DNA of 55,634 nucleotides from Bacteroidetes bacterium ADurb.Bin217 (GCA_002069975.1 MWCJ01000012.1:1-55634); one strand, 5' to 3'. Shown: positions 8,285 to 18,205, counted from the first letter of the stretch. Numbers and translations are program-made. Notes: generated by a model from the sequence alone, not told the origin.

Positions 8285-9316
8285 ATGACAAAACAAACTA
8301 CTCTTGCCGAAATAGGAGAATTCGGACTCATTGAACGTATTACAAAACCTTTTACACACAATCACAAATCTACCAAATACGGAGTGGGTGACGATTGTGC
8401 AGTGATAACAAGCTCAAAAACTACATGTACAGTTATTACGACCGATATGCTCGTTGAAGGTATTCATTTTGATTTGATATATACACCCCTAAAACATTTG
8501 GGATACAAAGCTGTAGTTGCTAACATTTCAGATATTTATGCAATGAATGGCACTCCATCACACATTACTGTAAGCATAGCAGTATCAGCAAAATTCAGTG
8601 TAGAAGCTATTGAACAATTATACGAAGGTATTCATTTGGCATGCAAAACATATACTATAGACCTTATTGGAGGCGACACAACCTCATCGGTTACTGGGTT
8701 AACTATTTCTATTACAGCCATAGGAACTGCTGAAACTTCGGCAATAACATACAGAAACACAGCACGTGTAAACGATTTGATATGTGTAACAGGAAATTTA
8801 GGTGCAGCATATATGGGCTTACAAATTTTGCAACGTGAAAAAGCAGTATTTACCCAAGCAGGAGCACAACCTAAATTAGAAGGATACGAATATGTATTGC
8901 AACGTCAACTAAAACCCGAATCACCCAAAAATGTACTTGAATCATTGAAAAAAGCAAACATAATCCCTACCTCTATGATTGATATTTCCGACGGGTTATC
9001 ATCGGAACTCTTTCATATATGCAAACAATCGGGTGTGGGCTGTAATATTTACGAAGAAAAATTGCCTGTACACGAACAAACTGTTGAAGTGTGTAACGAA
9101 TTTTCTATAGAACCGCTCATTCCTATGTTACATGGCGGCGACGATTACGAATTGTTGTTTACCGTGGATATTACAAATTATGACACAATATCTAAAATTC
9201 AAGACATACATATAATAGGCAGTATAACGCAAGCAGACAAAGGCTTACACCTAATATCAAAAGCAGGTGACCATGTACCCCTCAAAGCACAAGGTTGGAC
9301 ATCGTTTGCACAATAA
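8285..9316 (+). CDS. thiL: Thiamine-monophosphate kinase
   Basis: ThiL phosphorylates thiamine monophosphate to the active cofactor thiamine diphosphate in the cytoplasm. The 343-residue protein fits the AIRS-kinase fold. Near the start are GEFGLIERI and the metal-binding VGDDCAVI (about 36-43). Then come the substrate-binding TTDMLVEGIHFD, VANISDIYAMNG and DLIGGDTTSS, and the C-terminal SMIDISDGLSSELFHI with HGGDDYELLFT. Length and motif order are those of normal ThiL (about 320-350). The ATG at 8285 is supported by a -7 box just upstream. No other thiamine gene is nearby. A tail of about 100 bases after the stop separates it from the next promoter. Confidence 0.93.
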   Translation: MTKQTTLAEIGEFGLIERITKPFTHNHKSTKYGVGDDCAVITSSKTTCTVITTDMLVEGIHFDLIYTPLKHLGYKAVVANISDIYAMNGTPSHITVSIAVSAKFSVEAIEQLYEGIHLACKTYTIDLIGGDTTSSVTGLTISITAIGTAETSAITYRNTARVNDLICVTGNLGAAYMGLQILQREKAVFTQAGAQPKLEGYEYVLQRQLKPESPKNVLESLKKANIIPTSMIDISDGLSSELFHICKQSGVGCNIYEEKLPVHEQTVEVCNEFSIEPLIPMLHGGDDYELLFTVDITNYDTISKIQDIHIIGSITQADKGLHLISKAGDHVPLKAQGWTSFAQ

Positions 9317-9372
9317 ACCAATGACTTATAAGTTTATAAGCGATAAATTAGGAAAATTTAAAAAAAAATAGG

Positions 9373-9380
9373 TATTTTCG
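9373..9380 (+). promoter_or_regulatory. Probable -7 box for the DUF2723 gene
   Basis: TATTTTCG differs from TAnnTTTG by one base and lies 36 bases before the ATG at 9417, leaving a leader of about 30 bases. Confidence 0.35.
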
Positions 9381-9416
9381 CCGTTCAACTTTTGAATTTC
9401 AAAAAACATATACAAT

Positions 9417-12400
9417 ATGGAAAAAAAATATTCTTTAATTAATGCAATTTTTGGTTGGATTTCATTTACAGGTGCTGCAATTGTGTATATACTAACAATG
9501 GAACCTACGGTAAGTTTATGGGACTGTGGTGAATTTATTGCAACAGCGGCAAAATTAGAAGTAGGTCACCCTCCCGGTGCCCCATTATTTTTAATGTTAG
9601 GTCGATTTTTCGCTTTATTTTCCAGCGACCCTTCTACCATAGCTATGTGTATTAATGCCATGTCGGCTTTAGCTAGTGCTGCTACTATTATGTTTTTATT
9701 TTGGACAATCACACATTTAGCTCGCAAATTTTTCGACAATCAAATACTTACAGCATCTCAAATATATGTAGTTATTGCAGCTGGTATTGTTGGTGCCGGA
9801 GCATATACATTTACCGACACATTTTGGTTTTCGGCTGTCGAAGGAGAAGTATATGCATTATCATCATTGTTTACTGCTGTAGTATTTTGGGCTATTCTTA
9901 AATGGGAAAATGCTGCTGACAAACCACACAGCGACAAATGGTTAATACTTATTGCATATATTATGGGATTGTCTATAGGTGTCCATTTACTTAATCTTTT
10001 GACTATTACGGCAATTGTATATGTATACTACTTCAAAAAATATACACCAACCACCAAAGGAATTATCCTTGCAGGATTACTTTCGCTTCTCATAATTGCT
10101 TTTATGATGTGGGGTGTAATTACAGGGTCTATGGAAGTAGCTTCGCAATTTGAATTATTCTTTGTAAATGTTTTAGGCATGCCATTACATTCAGGTTTAA
10201 TTGTATACATTGTAATGCTTATAGCAGCATTGATTACCGGAATAATACTTACAAAACGAGATGTTACAATTAATATTAAAGTAGGTATAGTAACTTTATG
10301 TGCAATTTTAATAGGAATGCCATTTATGTCGGGAAGTGTGTTTTTATGGCTACTACTAATAGCAGGTATAATTGCACTCCTATATTATGTTGCAAAACAA
10401 AATCCTGTTGTTCTAAACACTATTATAAACATAATGACAGTAGTAATGATAGGGTATTCATCGTATGCAATGATAATTATTCGCTCGAATGCAAATACAC
10501 CTATGAATGAAAATGCTCCAGACAATGTATTCTCATTATTATCGTATCTCAATCGCGAACAATATGGAAGTACCCCATTACTCTACGGACCATATTACAA
10601 TGCTGCCCCCGAATGGAAAGCCGACAATTCTGCCGAAGTTAAAGAAAAATTTACCTACACACCTCGTGATGGAAAATATGTAAAAGTAAGCAACGGCATA
10701 GAATACGTATTCAATTCACAATTTTGCACAATATTCCCTCGTATGCACAGTCGCGAACCTCATCATATAAAAGAATATAAAGACTGGGCAGGTATAAAAG
10801 ATGGTGTAAATACTCGTAAAGTTTTCTACGAAAAAGAACGACAATCATACAATGTCCCTACTTTTGGACAAAATTTAAAATTCTTTTTCTCTTATCAAAT
10901 CGGACATATGTATGTGCGGTATTTTATGTGGAATTTTGCCGGTCGTCAAAACGACGTACAAAGTCATGGCGGTATAATAAACGGAAACTGGATAAGTGGA
11001 ATCCCCTTTATTGATAATCAATTAGTTGGCGACCAAACTTTTATCTCAGAAAAAGCTAAACATAATCCAACAAGAAATACGTATTATTTGCTACCATTTG
11101 CATTAGGGGTAATAGGATTTTTATTCCATATTTTAAAACGAAAACGCGATTCGTTTGTAGTTGTACTATTATTTATTTTAACAGGGTTAGCTATTGTAGT
11201 TTACCTTAATCAAACTCCGTATCAACCTCGCGAACGAGATTATGCATACGCCGGCTCATTCTATGCTTTTAGTATTTGGATAGGTTTAAGTATCATGGCA
11301 TTGTACTATTATGCTAAAAAATATTTAAAACATGGAGGCATAAGTGCTACCATTGCATTGCTTGTTGCCGCTCCTACTCCGGTTGTATTGGCTATAGAAA
11401 ACTGGGATGATCATGACCGTTCGGGACGATATACAGCTCGTGATTTTGCCTATAATTATTTAATGAGTTGTTCCCCTAATTCTCTTATTGTAACAGCAGG
11501 CGACAATGACACATTTCCGCTTTGGTATTTACAAGAAGTAGAAGGTGTTCGTACCGATGTACGTGTATTGTGTACCCCACTTTTGGCTACCGATTGGTAT
11601 TCGCAACAAATGATGCGACGAGCCTATGAATCGGCACCTCTCCCATTAAAATTAACCGAAAAACAAGTAGCTAAAGGCATTCGTGATATTGTTCGAGTGC
11701 AAGAATCAAGCTTTACACAAGGCAAATATGTAATGCTTAGCGATGCTATGGAAGTAGTACGCGATGATGATATGAAAATTAAATTATATGGTGATTCATA
11801 TAATTACATGCCTGCAAGTTTACTCAAATTTCCGGTTGACAAAAAACAAGTTCTTTCGCAAGGCATACTTTCACTGAAAGACTCATTACTCATAGCTCCT
11901 GAAATAAAAATACAAATCAAAGATAAGTCGATTTACAAAAACAAACTTGTAATTTACGATGTACTCGACGGATATCAATGGGATAGACCATTATACTTTA
12001 CCAATCAAATGTCGGCTGAAGAAATTGGACTCGAAAAATATGTTCGTTACGACGGTTTTACTTTTAAATTCGTTCCTATTGAAAGTGCCAATCCTCGCAT
12101 ACCTCATACCGATACTGATGTAATGTATAATAACTTGATGAATGTATACAAATGGGGTGGCATGGGCGACAGCTCTGTTCATATGTGCCACTTTAACGAA
12201 CGTACAACTCGCGTAATTGGTATTCGTTCTATGTTTAACCAATTGGCAATGGATTTAGCAAGCGAAGGAAAAAAAGATTCAGCTCGTGCTGTTTTAGCAA
12301 AATTAAAAGAAATTATGCCCGACTGGCAATTCCCATATTTTGACGATGCTATTATTTATACAGCTTATGCATATTACTCTATAGGTGATAATAAATCGGC

Positions 12401-12653
12401 ACAGGAAGAATTAAGTATTTATGTAAACAATATGATTCAAGAAATTGAATGGTTCAATACCTTACAACCTCAATTTGCAGCATTGGTTCAAAAAGACAAA
12501 GAAGAGTATATTCGGTCTATTGTTCAAATAGCTGATGTAGTTCAAAGTAGAGGCGATACCAAATTTATGGAAAAACTTGAATTTGAATGGAAACGAATTG
12601 AACAAGGTTATACGCTTGAACAAATACTTATAAGCACTAGAAATTCGCAATAA
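9417..12653 (+). CDS. DUF2723 GT-C-like membrane glycosyltransferase
   Basis: This 1078-residue inner-membrane protein belongs to the DUF2723 family. The N-terminal 375 residues hold about ten to twelve helices. Just after the first helix is SLWDCGEFI (about 33-41) followed by HPPGAPLF, an acidic first-loop motif placed like the catalytic aspartate/glutamate of GT-C protein mannosyltransferases. More helices occur around 555-655. A soluble C-terminal region (about 660-1078) contains GDNDTFPLWYLQEVEGVRTDV and TPR-like helices at the end. The animal DUF2723 protein TMEM260 is an O-mannosyltransferase, so a lipid-sugar-dependent transferase acting on periplasmic or secreted proteins is a reasonable inference. 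No substrate is proven here. The DPM1-like gene at 2356 could supply the donor. A -7 box precedes the gene, and a small lipoprotein gene follows after six bases. Confidence 0.82.
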   Translation: MEKKYSLINAIFGWISFTGAAIVYILTMEPTVSLWDCGEFIATAAKLEVGHPPGAPLFLMLGRFFALFSSDPSTIAMCINAMSALASAATIMFLFWTITHLARKFFDNQILTASQIYVVIAAGIVGAGAYTFTDTFWFSAVEGEVYALSSLFTAVVFWAILKWENAADKPHSDKWLILIAYIMGLSIGVHLLNLLTITAIVYVYYFKKYTPTTKGIILAGLLSLLIIAFMMWGVITGSMEVASQFELFFVNVLGMPLHSGLIVYIVMLIAALITGIILTKRDVTINIKVGIVTLCAILIGMPFMSGSVFLWLLLIAGIIALLYYVAKQNPVVLNTIINIMTVVMIGYSSYAMIIIRSNANTPMNENAPDNVFSLLSYLNREQYGSTPLLYGPYYNAAPEWKADNSAEVKEKFTYTPRDGKYVKVSNGIEYVFNSQFCTIFPRMHSREPHHIKEYKDWAGIKDGVNTRKVFYEKERQSYNVPTFGQNLKFFFSYQIGHMYVRYFMWNFAGRQNDVQSHGGIINGNWISGIPFIDNQLVGDQTFISEKAKHNPTRNTYYLLPFALGVIGFLFHILKRKRDSFVVVLLFILTGLAIVVYLNQTPYQPRERDYAYAGSFYAFSIWIGLSIMALYYYAKKYLKHGGISATIALLVAAPTPVVLAIENWDDHDRSGRYTARDFAYNYLMSCSPNSLIVTAGDNDTFPLWYLQEVEGVRTDVRVLCTPLLATDWYSQQMMRRAYESAPLPLKLTEKQVAKGIRDIVRVQESSFTQGKYVMLSDAMEVVRDDDMKIKLYGDSYNYMPASLLKFPVDKKQVLSQGILSLKDSLLIAPEIKIQIKDKSIYKNKLVIYDVLDGYQWDRPLYFTNQMSAEEIGLEKYVRYDGFTFKFVPIESANPRIPHTDTDVMYNNLMNVYKWGGMGDSSVHMCHFNERTTRVIGIRSMFNQLAMDLASEGKKDSARAVLAKLKEIMPDWQFPYFDDAIIYTAYAYYSIGDNKSAQEELSIYVNNMIQEIEWFNTLQPQFAALVQKDKEEYIRSIVQIADVVQSRGDTKFMEKLEFEWKRIEQGYTLEQILISTRNSQ

Positions 12654-12659
12654 TATACA

Positions 12660-13052
12660 ATGAAACCATATAGCTTCATAGGATTTACACTTTGTATACT
12701 ATATACATCGTGTAAATCCTATGAAATTATTAATAATCAAGAATATAATTCACTTTTACAATACAATGTAACAATTCAAAACCCTGCCGAGGTAATGGAA
12801 TTGGTCTATCCTCCATCTAAACAACAAGGTATATATATAGATTGGAAGCAACACTCTTTTTCTAAAAAATATTCAGTAATTGTAATTGACACTCTTTCTG
12901 TTACATATCCGCAAGCTATAAGATACAAAAGTAAGATGATGTTCAATGGAATTACATGGAGCATTGAATCAATTGAACGTTCCTATAGCTCACAATTTGA
13001 TTCTCGTATAAAACTTTGGAATGCTAACTTCCCATCTTCAATTAAAGACTAA
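12660..13052 (+). CDS. Small predicted lipoprotein of unknown function
   Basis: I do not recognise this 130-residue protein. It starts with a hydrophobic signal (FIGFTLCILYTSCKS) whose cysteine at about residue 18 fits a loose Bacteroidota lipobox, so it is probably a periplasmic or outer-membrane lipoprotein. The mature part is a mix of short strands with many Tyr and Ser residues (YNVTIQNP, YSVIVIDTLSV, ITWSIESIERSY), suggesting a compact beta fold. It starts six bases after the DUF2723 stop and ends 17 bases before the NamZ-like gene, so the three are probably one operon. It may serve in envelope glycan work, but that rests only on position. Confidence 0.6.
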   Translation: MKPYSFIGFTLCILYTSCKSYEIINNQEYNSLLQYNVTIQNPAEVMELVYPPSKQQGIYIDWKQHSFSKKYSVIVIDTLSVTYPQAIRYKSKMMFNGITWSIESIERSYSSQFDSRIKLWNANFPSSIKD

Positions 13053-13069
13053 AAAAACAGATTCGACGT

Positions 13070-14221
13070 ATGAAACATCTACTATGTATAGTATTTCTAA
13101 GTATTCAACTAAATAGTTTTTCACAAATTAGAGTTGGAGCAGAATGTACCGAAGATTACCTACCTTACATGCAATCTAAAAAAGTAGCAGTAGTAGCCAA
13201 TCATACTTCAATGGTAAAAAACGAGCATCTTGTAGATTTTCTGATACGTAATAAGGTAACAATTGTAAAAATATTTACTCCTGAACATGGATTTCGAGGC
13301 AAAGCAGATGCAGGTGAAGTAGTTGGAAATACGGTAGATACCAAAACACAAATTCCAATAATCTCCTTGTATGGCGACAAAAAAAAGCCTTCGAAACAAG
13401 ATATGCAAGGTTTTGACATTGTAATATACGACATGCAAGATGTAGGAGCTCGGTTTTACACATACATTTCTACCATGCACAATGTAATGGAGGCTTGTGC
13501 CGAAAACAATATAGAGTTTTGGGTATTTGACCGTCCTAATCCAAATGGCTTTTATGTTGACGGACCTATTTTACAAATGCAATATAAGTCATTCATTGGT
13601 ATGCATCCGGTGCCGATAGTTCATGGTATGACTGTGGCTGAATATGCCCGAATGATTCAAGGAGAAAAATGGCTGGCACATGGAATTCAGTGTAAATTAC
13701 AATATGTAATGTGCGATGGCTATACTCATAAAACTAAATATATACCACCAATTGCTCCATCACCAAATTTACCTAACAGTACAGCCATTTATTTATATCC
13801 TATATTGTGTTTAACCGAAGGTACCGTTTTGAGCTGCGGTAGAGGAACCGATTTTCCGTTTCAGGTAGTTGGTCATCCTAAATTTAAACCAATTGATTTT
13901 TCATTTACTCCTCGAAGTATCGATGGAGCTAGTAAAAATCCACCACATAAAAATGTATTGTGTTACGGCACCGATTTACGAAAATATCCGGTTCAAAATA
14001 TTACCCATTTACCTTTAGAAATTTTTATAGACGCATATAAGAATTATAAGGGAAGCGAGCCATTTTTTACTCCTTTCATGCTTAAAGTTGCAGGCACTGC
14101 CGAATTACAAAAACAAATAGAACAAGGTATGTCGGCTCAAGAAATTCGAAATTCGTGGAAAAAAGACCTAGAAACGTTTATGAAAATGCGAAAAAAATAT
14201 CTGCTTTATACTGATTTTTAG
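13070..14221 (+). CDS. namZ: Exo-beta-N-acetylmuramidase, NamZ/DUF1343 (GH171) family
   Basis: This 383-residue secreted protein belongs to the DUF1343 (YbbC) family, now known as NamZ. NamZ removes N-acetylmuramic acid from the non-reducing end of peptidoglycan fragments. A signal peptide covers about residues 1-19 (cleavage near FSQ). The first domain has VAVVANHTS and IFTPEHGFRG (Glu72-His73), the segment that carries the proposed catalytic glutamate in the Bacillus enzyme. Next come DIVIYDMQDVGARFYTYIST and VFDRPNPNG. The C-terminal domain contains the conserved SCGRGTDFPFQVVGHP and the closing helices. It likely acts in the periplasm in cell-wall recycling, possibly scavenging MurNAc. 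It shares a short spacing with the lipoprotein gene before it. Confidence 0.88.
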   Translation: MKHLLCIVFLSIQLNSFSQIRVGAECTEDYLPYMQSKKVAVVANHTSMVKNEHLVDFLIRNKVTIVKIFTPEHGFRGKADAGEVVGNTVDTKTQIPIISLYGDKKKPSKQDMQGFDIVIYDMQDVGARFYTYISTMHNVMEACAENNIEFWVFDRPNPNGFYVDGPILQMQYKSFIGMHPVPIVHGMTVAEYARMIQGEKWLAHGIQCKLQYVMCDGYTHKTKYIPPIAPSPNLPNSTAIYLYPILCLTEGTVLSCGRGTDFPFQVVGHPKFKPIDFSFTPRSIDGASKNPPHKNVLCYGTDLRKYPVQNITHLPLEIFIDAYKNYKGSEPFFTPFMLKVAGTAELQKQIEQGMSAQEIRNSWKKDLETFMKMRKKYLLYTDF

Positions 14222-14233
14222 AAAGCTATAAAG

Positions 14234-14241
14234 TATATTTG
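14234..14241 (+). promoter_or_regulatory. -7 box of the sugar dehydrogenase gene
   Basis: A perfect TATATTTG lies 20 bases before the ATG at 14262 and 12 bases after the NamZ stop, so the dehydrogenase gene probably has its own promoter. Confidence 0.55.
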
Positions 14242-14261
14242 TACACAGAAGAAATTTTGAT

Positions 14262-15551
14262 ATGATACAAGACTTACAAGCTAAAAACAAACGCATTGCA
14301 GTTCTCGGATTAGGATACGTTGGGCTGCCTTTAGCACTCGAATTTGCCAAAAAATATTCAGTAATCGGATTCGATATAAATTCTGACAGAATTGAGTTAA
14401 TGAAAAAACACATTGACCCGAGCGAAGAATTAGAACAAGATGCATTTGACGGAACCGATATAGAGTTTACTTCAAATCCGGAAGACTTAAAAAAAGCTCA
14501 TTTTTATATAGTAGCTGTACCTACTCCTATCGACAACCATAATATACCTAATTTACGACCATTACTTTCGGCTACAGAATTAGTTGGTAAAGCACTAAAA
14601 AAAGGAGATATTGTTGTATACGAGTCTACTGTATATCCGGGTGCTACCGAAGAAGACTGTTTGCCAATATTACAAGACTTATCACGATTAAAACTTGGAA
14701 TTGATTTTAAACTTGGCTATTCTCCCGAACGAATAAATCCGGGAGACAAAGTATATACACTTACTAATATTCTTAAAATAGTATCGGGGAGCGACAACGA
14801 CGCACTTGGGGTAATTGCTGATCTATATGGTTCTATTATTACAAAAGGAATACATAAAGCGAGCAGCATTAAAGTTGCCGAAGCAGCTAAAATTATCGAA
14901 AACACTCAACGCGATGTGAACATAGCATTGATGAACGAACTTTCGATGATTTTCAAAAAAATGAATATCAACACCTACGAAGTGCTTGATGCTGCGGCTA
15001 CCAAATGGAATTTTTATAAAGTAACTCCAGGTTTAGTTGGTGGTCATTGTATTGGTGTAGACCCTTATTATTTAACCTATAAGGCAATACAATTAAAACA
15101 CCATGCTCAAATAATAACATCGGGGCGATCTATTAACGATAATATGCCTATTTATTTGGCAAAAAATATTCTAAAAGATATAAATAATGCCGGTAAAGTA
15201 TTGAAACACTCACGAGTACTTATAATGGGAGCTACATTTAAAGAAAACGTAAGCGACATTCGTAATTCTAAAATTTTTGATACCGTTACCGAACTTGAAT
15301 CATTTGGTATACAAGTAGACGTAATAGATCCTCATGCCTGTGCCAATGAAGTATTGCGTGAATATAATTGTAGACTAGCTGAAAAACCCGAAGGAAAATA
15401 CGATGTAATTATGGTAGCAGTAAAACATAAAGAATACGAAAATTTAAGCGAAGAATATTTTGCATCGATTTCTGCTGACCCCTTTATTTTATATGACATA
15501 AAAGGGATTTACCGAAATTCGTTTCCAAAGGCACGATATTTTAGTTTCTAA
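14262..15551 (+). CDS. UDP-N-acetylhexosamine 6-dehydrogenase (WbpO/TviB type)
   Basis: This 429-residue NAD-dependent nucleotide-sugar dehydrogenase oxidises C6 of a UDP-sugar twice to make a uronic acid for surface polysaccharide. Seen: the Rossmann motif VLGLGYVGLPLALEF (about 15-29), VAVPTPID, the hinge with SSIKVAEAAKIIENTQRDVNIAL split over 205-230, and the active-site GGHCIGVDPYYL with Cys263. The C-terminal UDP-binding domain has MGATFKENVSDIRNSK. Overall similarity is to the GalNAcA/ManNAcA-forming WbpO/TviB/WecC group rather than to UDP-glucose dehydrogenase, but the exact sugar cannot be read from the sequence. No polysaccharide cluster is adjacent. The gene converges on the small Cys-rich peptide gene, and their stop codons overlap by four bases. 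Confidence 0.88.
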   Translation: MIQDLQAKNKRIAVLGLGYVGLPLALEFAKKYSVIGFDINSDRIELMKKHIDPSEELEQDAFDGTDIEFTSNPEDLKKAHFYIVAVPTPIDNHNIPNLRPLLSATELVGKALKKGDIVVYESTVYPGATEEDCLPILQDLSRLKLGIDFKLGYSPERINPGDKVYTLTNILKIVSGSDNDALGVIADLYGSIITKGIHKASSIKVAEAAKIIENTQRDVNIALMNELSMIFKKMNINTYEVLDAAATKWNFYKVTPGLVGGHCIGVDPYYLTYKAIQLKHHAQIITSGRSINDNMPIYLAKNILKDINNAGKVLKHSRVLIMGATFKENVSDIRNSKIFDTVTELESFGIQVDVIDPHACANEVLREYNCRLAEKPEGKYDVIMVAVKHKEYENLSEEYFASISADPFILYDIKGIYRNSFPKARYFSF

Positions 15552-15721
15552 ATTTCTTTATGTGAAAGTTCACAATTTTGTTTTATCGAACGCAACGAAC
15601 ATCCACTGCAACCACTACACGGATCTACTTTTTTATGCGGTTTAAGCGATTGGTAAAGAGACCGTGCTCCAAAGAACACTGTTCCTGCTAATATAGCATA
15701 CACAAATATTTCTTGATACAT
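15548..15721 (-). CDS. FeoB-associated Cys-rich membrane peptide
   Basis: This is a 57-residue peptide with one membrane helix (residues 5-20, IFVYAILAGTVFFGA) followed by a basic stretch and a cysteine cluster, PCSGCSGCSLR (Cys35, 38, 41 and a last Cys50). It matches the FeoB-associated Cys-rich membrane protein family (PF12669 type), usually encoded next to feoB. Its CxGCxxC spacing suggests binding of iron or an Fe-S cluster, perhaps sensing or handing over Fe2+, though no role is established. It starts 12 bases after the FeoAB stop on the same strand, which fixes it as the last gene of the porin-FeoAB unit. Its stop overlaps the stop of the facing dehydrogenase gene. Confidence 0.85.
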   Translation of the reverse strand: MYQEIFVYAILAGTVFFGARSLYQSLKPHKKVDPCSGCSGCSLRSIKQNCELSHKEI

Positions 15722-15733
15722 CGGTTTAATTTT

Positions 15734-18205
15734 TTAAAATAAACTACCTATTTGGTATGTTGCAAATGCAATAACCCATGCCAAGGCTGTGGTATATACC
15801 ATTGTAAAGGTAGCCCACTTCCAATTAGCTTCGCGTTTTATAGCCGCAATTACCGCAACACACGGAAAATATATTAAAATAAACAACATTAACGTAAAGG
15901 CTACCAATGGACTAAAAACTTTTACTCCCTTATGCGGACCATATGCATGTGTTTGTTCTTGTAACTTTTGTTGTAGACTTACCGAAGTTTCATCGGCGTC
16001 AAAATCTGACTGATACAAAACCCCCATAGAACTCACAACTATTTCTTTAGCCGCTAAACCGGTTACAATACTTACACCTATTTTCCAATCAAATCCCAAA
16101 GGTTCAATTACCGGAGTTATAAAGTGTCCCATTTGTCCGATATACGATTTTTCCATACGTTCCGACTCTTTAGCAATAGAAAGTTCGGTAATCTGTTGCT
16201 CTTTGTCATCATCAGATAACGTTTCGTTCACCGATACTGATTCTATCTGAGCATCATAATCTTTAGAAAAATCTACGTTCTGCGGAAAATAGCCTAATGC
16301 CCATATCAGTATCGATGCAACCAATATTACATTACCCATTTTTTGTAAATATTGCACACTTTTGCCCCACATGTGATTTAATGTGTTGCGTAACGTAGGC
16401 ACTCTATACGGAGGTAATTCCATAACAAATGGCACTTCTTCTTTGTTGAAAAATATTCGTTTAAACAATAACGCTACAAGTACCGACAATATGACCCCTA
16501 TAGCATAAATTGAAAGCAATACTAATCCTTGTTTTGCCGGGAAAAATGCCGAAATCAACAACACATACACCGGCAATCGTGCACTACACGACATGAATGG
16601 AATAATGAGCATGGTCAACAAACGGTCTTTTCTGTTTTCGAGAGTACGAGTAGCCATTACTGCCGGCACATTACAACCAAATCCCATAAGTAGTGGAATA
16701 AAAGATTTACCGTGCAATCCTATTTTTCGCATAATTCTATCCATAATAAATGCAGCACGTGCCATGTATCCGGTATCTTCGAGTAATGAAATACACAAAA
16801 ATAATATTACAATATTTGGTAAAAATATAATAACACCACCTACACCGCCTATGATACCATCTATAAACAAATCGCGAAGCATACCCTCACTCATACTTTG
16901 TTCTATAAAACTACCTAATGCTCCTACACCGGCATCTATCCAATCCATAGGGTAACTGCCGAGCGAAAACGTAGCTTGAAACATACCCCACATCAACAAT
17001 AAAAATATAGGAAATCCTAACCACTTATGAGTAAATACAGTATCTAAGCCATGATTAATAGCAGTTTTTTGTTTTTCTTTTGAATAGGTATAGGTTTGAC
17101 GTAATGCACCACGAATAAAACTATATTTTGCATCAGTCATTATTGTTTCTGCTCGTTCATCAAATGTTTTTTCAAGTGCAGCTCGTTGTTTTTTTGCTAA
17201 TTCAAAAATATTTTGCGAATTAGGAATTTGTTCCAATTCTTTTGCAAACGCCTTATCATCTTCCAACAATTTTACTGCAACATATTGCGAATGAAAAGCA
17301 TCGAGAAGTTGTTGATTTTTTTTAATTTCTGTTTTTAATGTTTCTATTGATGTATTAATTTCTTGCCCATAATTTATATGAACATGACGCATGTATGGTT
17401 CTTTTTCTTCGTATACATCAATTATTTTTTCGAGTAATTCAGGTATTCCTTTGCCCCGCGACGCAACGGTTGGAACAAACGGAATTCCTATCATTTTGCC
17501 CAATTGTTCGTAATTAAAAACATCACCCTTTTGTTCCAATTCATCATACATATTAAGAGCTCCAACAACGCGTATATTCATGTCGATAAGTTGGGTGGTT
17601 AAAAATAGATTTCGCTCCAAATTTGAACTATCTATTACATTAATTACCACATCGGGCAAAGTGTTAAAAATATGTTTACGAACAAACAATTCTTCGGGAG
17701 TATATTCTGAAATGGAATACGTGCCGGGTAAATCGGTAATATGAAATGTATATCCATTGTGCTTAAGTTTTGCCGTTTTCATATCTACAGTTACTCCACC
17801 ATAATTGCCTACCCGTTCGTGTTTGCCTGTAGCATAATTAAACAACGTAGTTTTACCGCAATTTGGATTTCCTACCAATGCTACATGTATTGTTTTTGAG
17901 CGTTTGTGAACAGTTTTTTGAATAATTTCTTCGGTAAGTAAGCCATCAAAAGGTTCATCCTCGTCTATAGGCTTTTCATGTTCAGATACTATTTCAATAT
18001 TATGAGCTTCACTCATTCTTAACGTAACTCTATATCCCAAAAGCTCATATTCTACAGGATCTTGCAATGGTGCTTTTTTAATAGCCGTAACTTTAGAACC
18101 CGTAATAAATCCCATTTCGGTAATTCGTTTGCGAAAAGCCCCATATCCCTTAACCTTACTTATAATAGCACTTTCGCCATTTTCTAATTGTGATAATACC
18201 GACAT
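15734..18205 (-). CDS. feoB: Ferrous iron transporter, fused FeoA-FeoB
   Basis: This 823-residue protein imports Fe2+ across the inner membrane. Residues 1-75 form a FeoA SH3-like domain (AFRKRITEMGFITGSKV, then YELLGYRVTLRMSEA) fused ahead of FeoB, as is usual in Bacteroidota. The G domain has P-loop GNPNCGKT at 112-119, the switch GGVTVD, the G3 motif DLPGTYSISEYTPEE and the G4 motif NMYD. The two Gate/Nucleoside-recognition membrane blocks follow from about 390, including MGFGCNVPAVMATRTLENRKD split near 515-540 and GLAAKEIVVSSMGVLY near 715. The gene is downstream of a porin gene (20-base gap) and upstream of a Cys-rich partner peptide. Fusion with FeoA means no separate feoA is needed. 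Activity is expected mainly under low oxygen, where Fe2+ is available. Confidence 0.95.
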   Translation of the reverse strand: MSVLSQLENGESAIISKVKGYGAFRKRITEMGFITGSKVTAIKKAPLQDPVEYELLGYRVTLRMSEAHNIEIVSEHEKPIDEDEPFDGLLTEEIIQKTVHKRSKTIHVALVGNPNCGKTTLFNYATGKHERVGNYGGVTVDMKTAKLKHNGYTFHITDLPGTYSISEYTPEELFVRKHIFNTLPDVVINVIDSSNLERNLFLTTQLIDMNIRVVGALNMYDELEQKGDVFNYEQLGKMIGIPFVPTVASRGKGIPELLEKIIDVYEEKEPYMRHVHINYGQEINTSIETLKTEIKKNQQLLDAFHSQYVAVKLLEDDKAFAKELEQIPNSQNIFELAKKQRAALEKTFDERAETIMTDAKYSFIRGALRQTYTYSKEKQKTAINHGLDTVFTHKWLGFPIFLLLMWGMFQATFSLGSYPMDWIDAGVGALGSFIEQSMSEGMLRDLFIDGIIGGVGGVIIFLPNIVILFLCISLLEDTGYMARAAFIMDRIMRKIGLHGKSFIPLLMGFGCNVPAVMATRTLENRKDRLLTMLIIPFMSCSARLPVYVLLISAFFPAKQGLVLLSIYAIGVILSVLVALLFKRIFFNKEEVPFVMELPPYRVPTLRNTLNHMWGKSVQYLQKMGNVILVASILIWALGYFPQNVDFSKDYDAQIESVSVNETLSDDDKEQQITELSIAKESERMEKSYIGQMGHFITPVIEPLGFDWKIGVSIVTGLAAKEIVVSSMGVLYQSDFDADETSVSLQQKLQEQTHAYGPHKGVKVFSPLVAFTLMLFILIYFPCVAVIAAIKREANWKWATFTMVYTTALAWVIAFATYQIGSLF

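Noticed and set aside
16593..16955. 120-codon frame antisense to feoAB
   Set aside because: It is a shadow of a strongly conserved membrane domain on the other strand, with no independent start signal.
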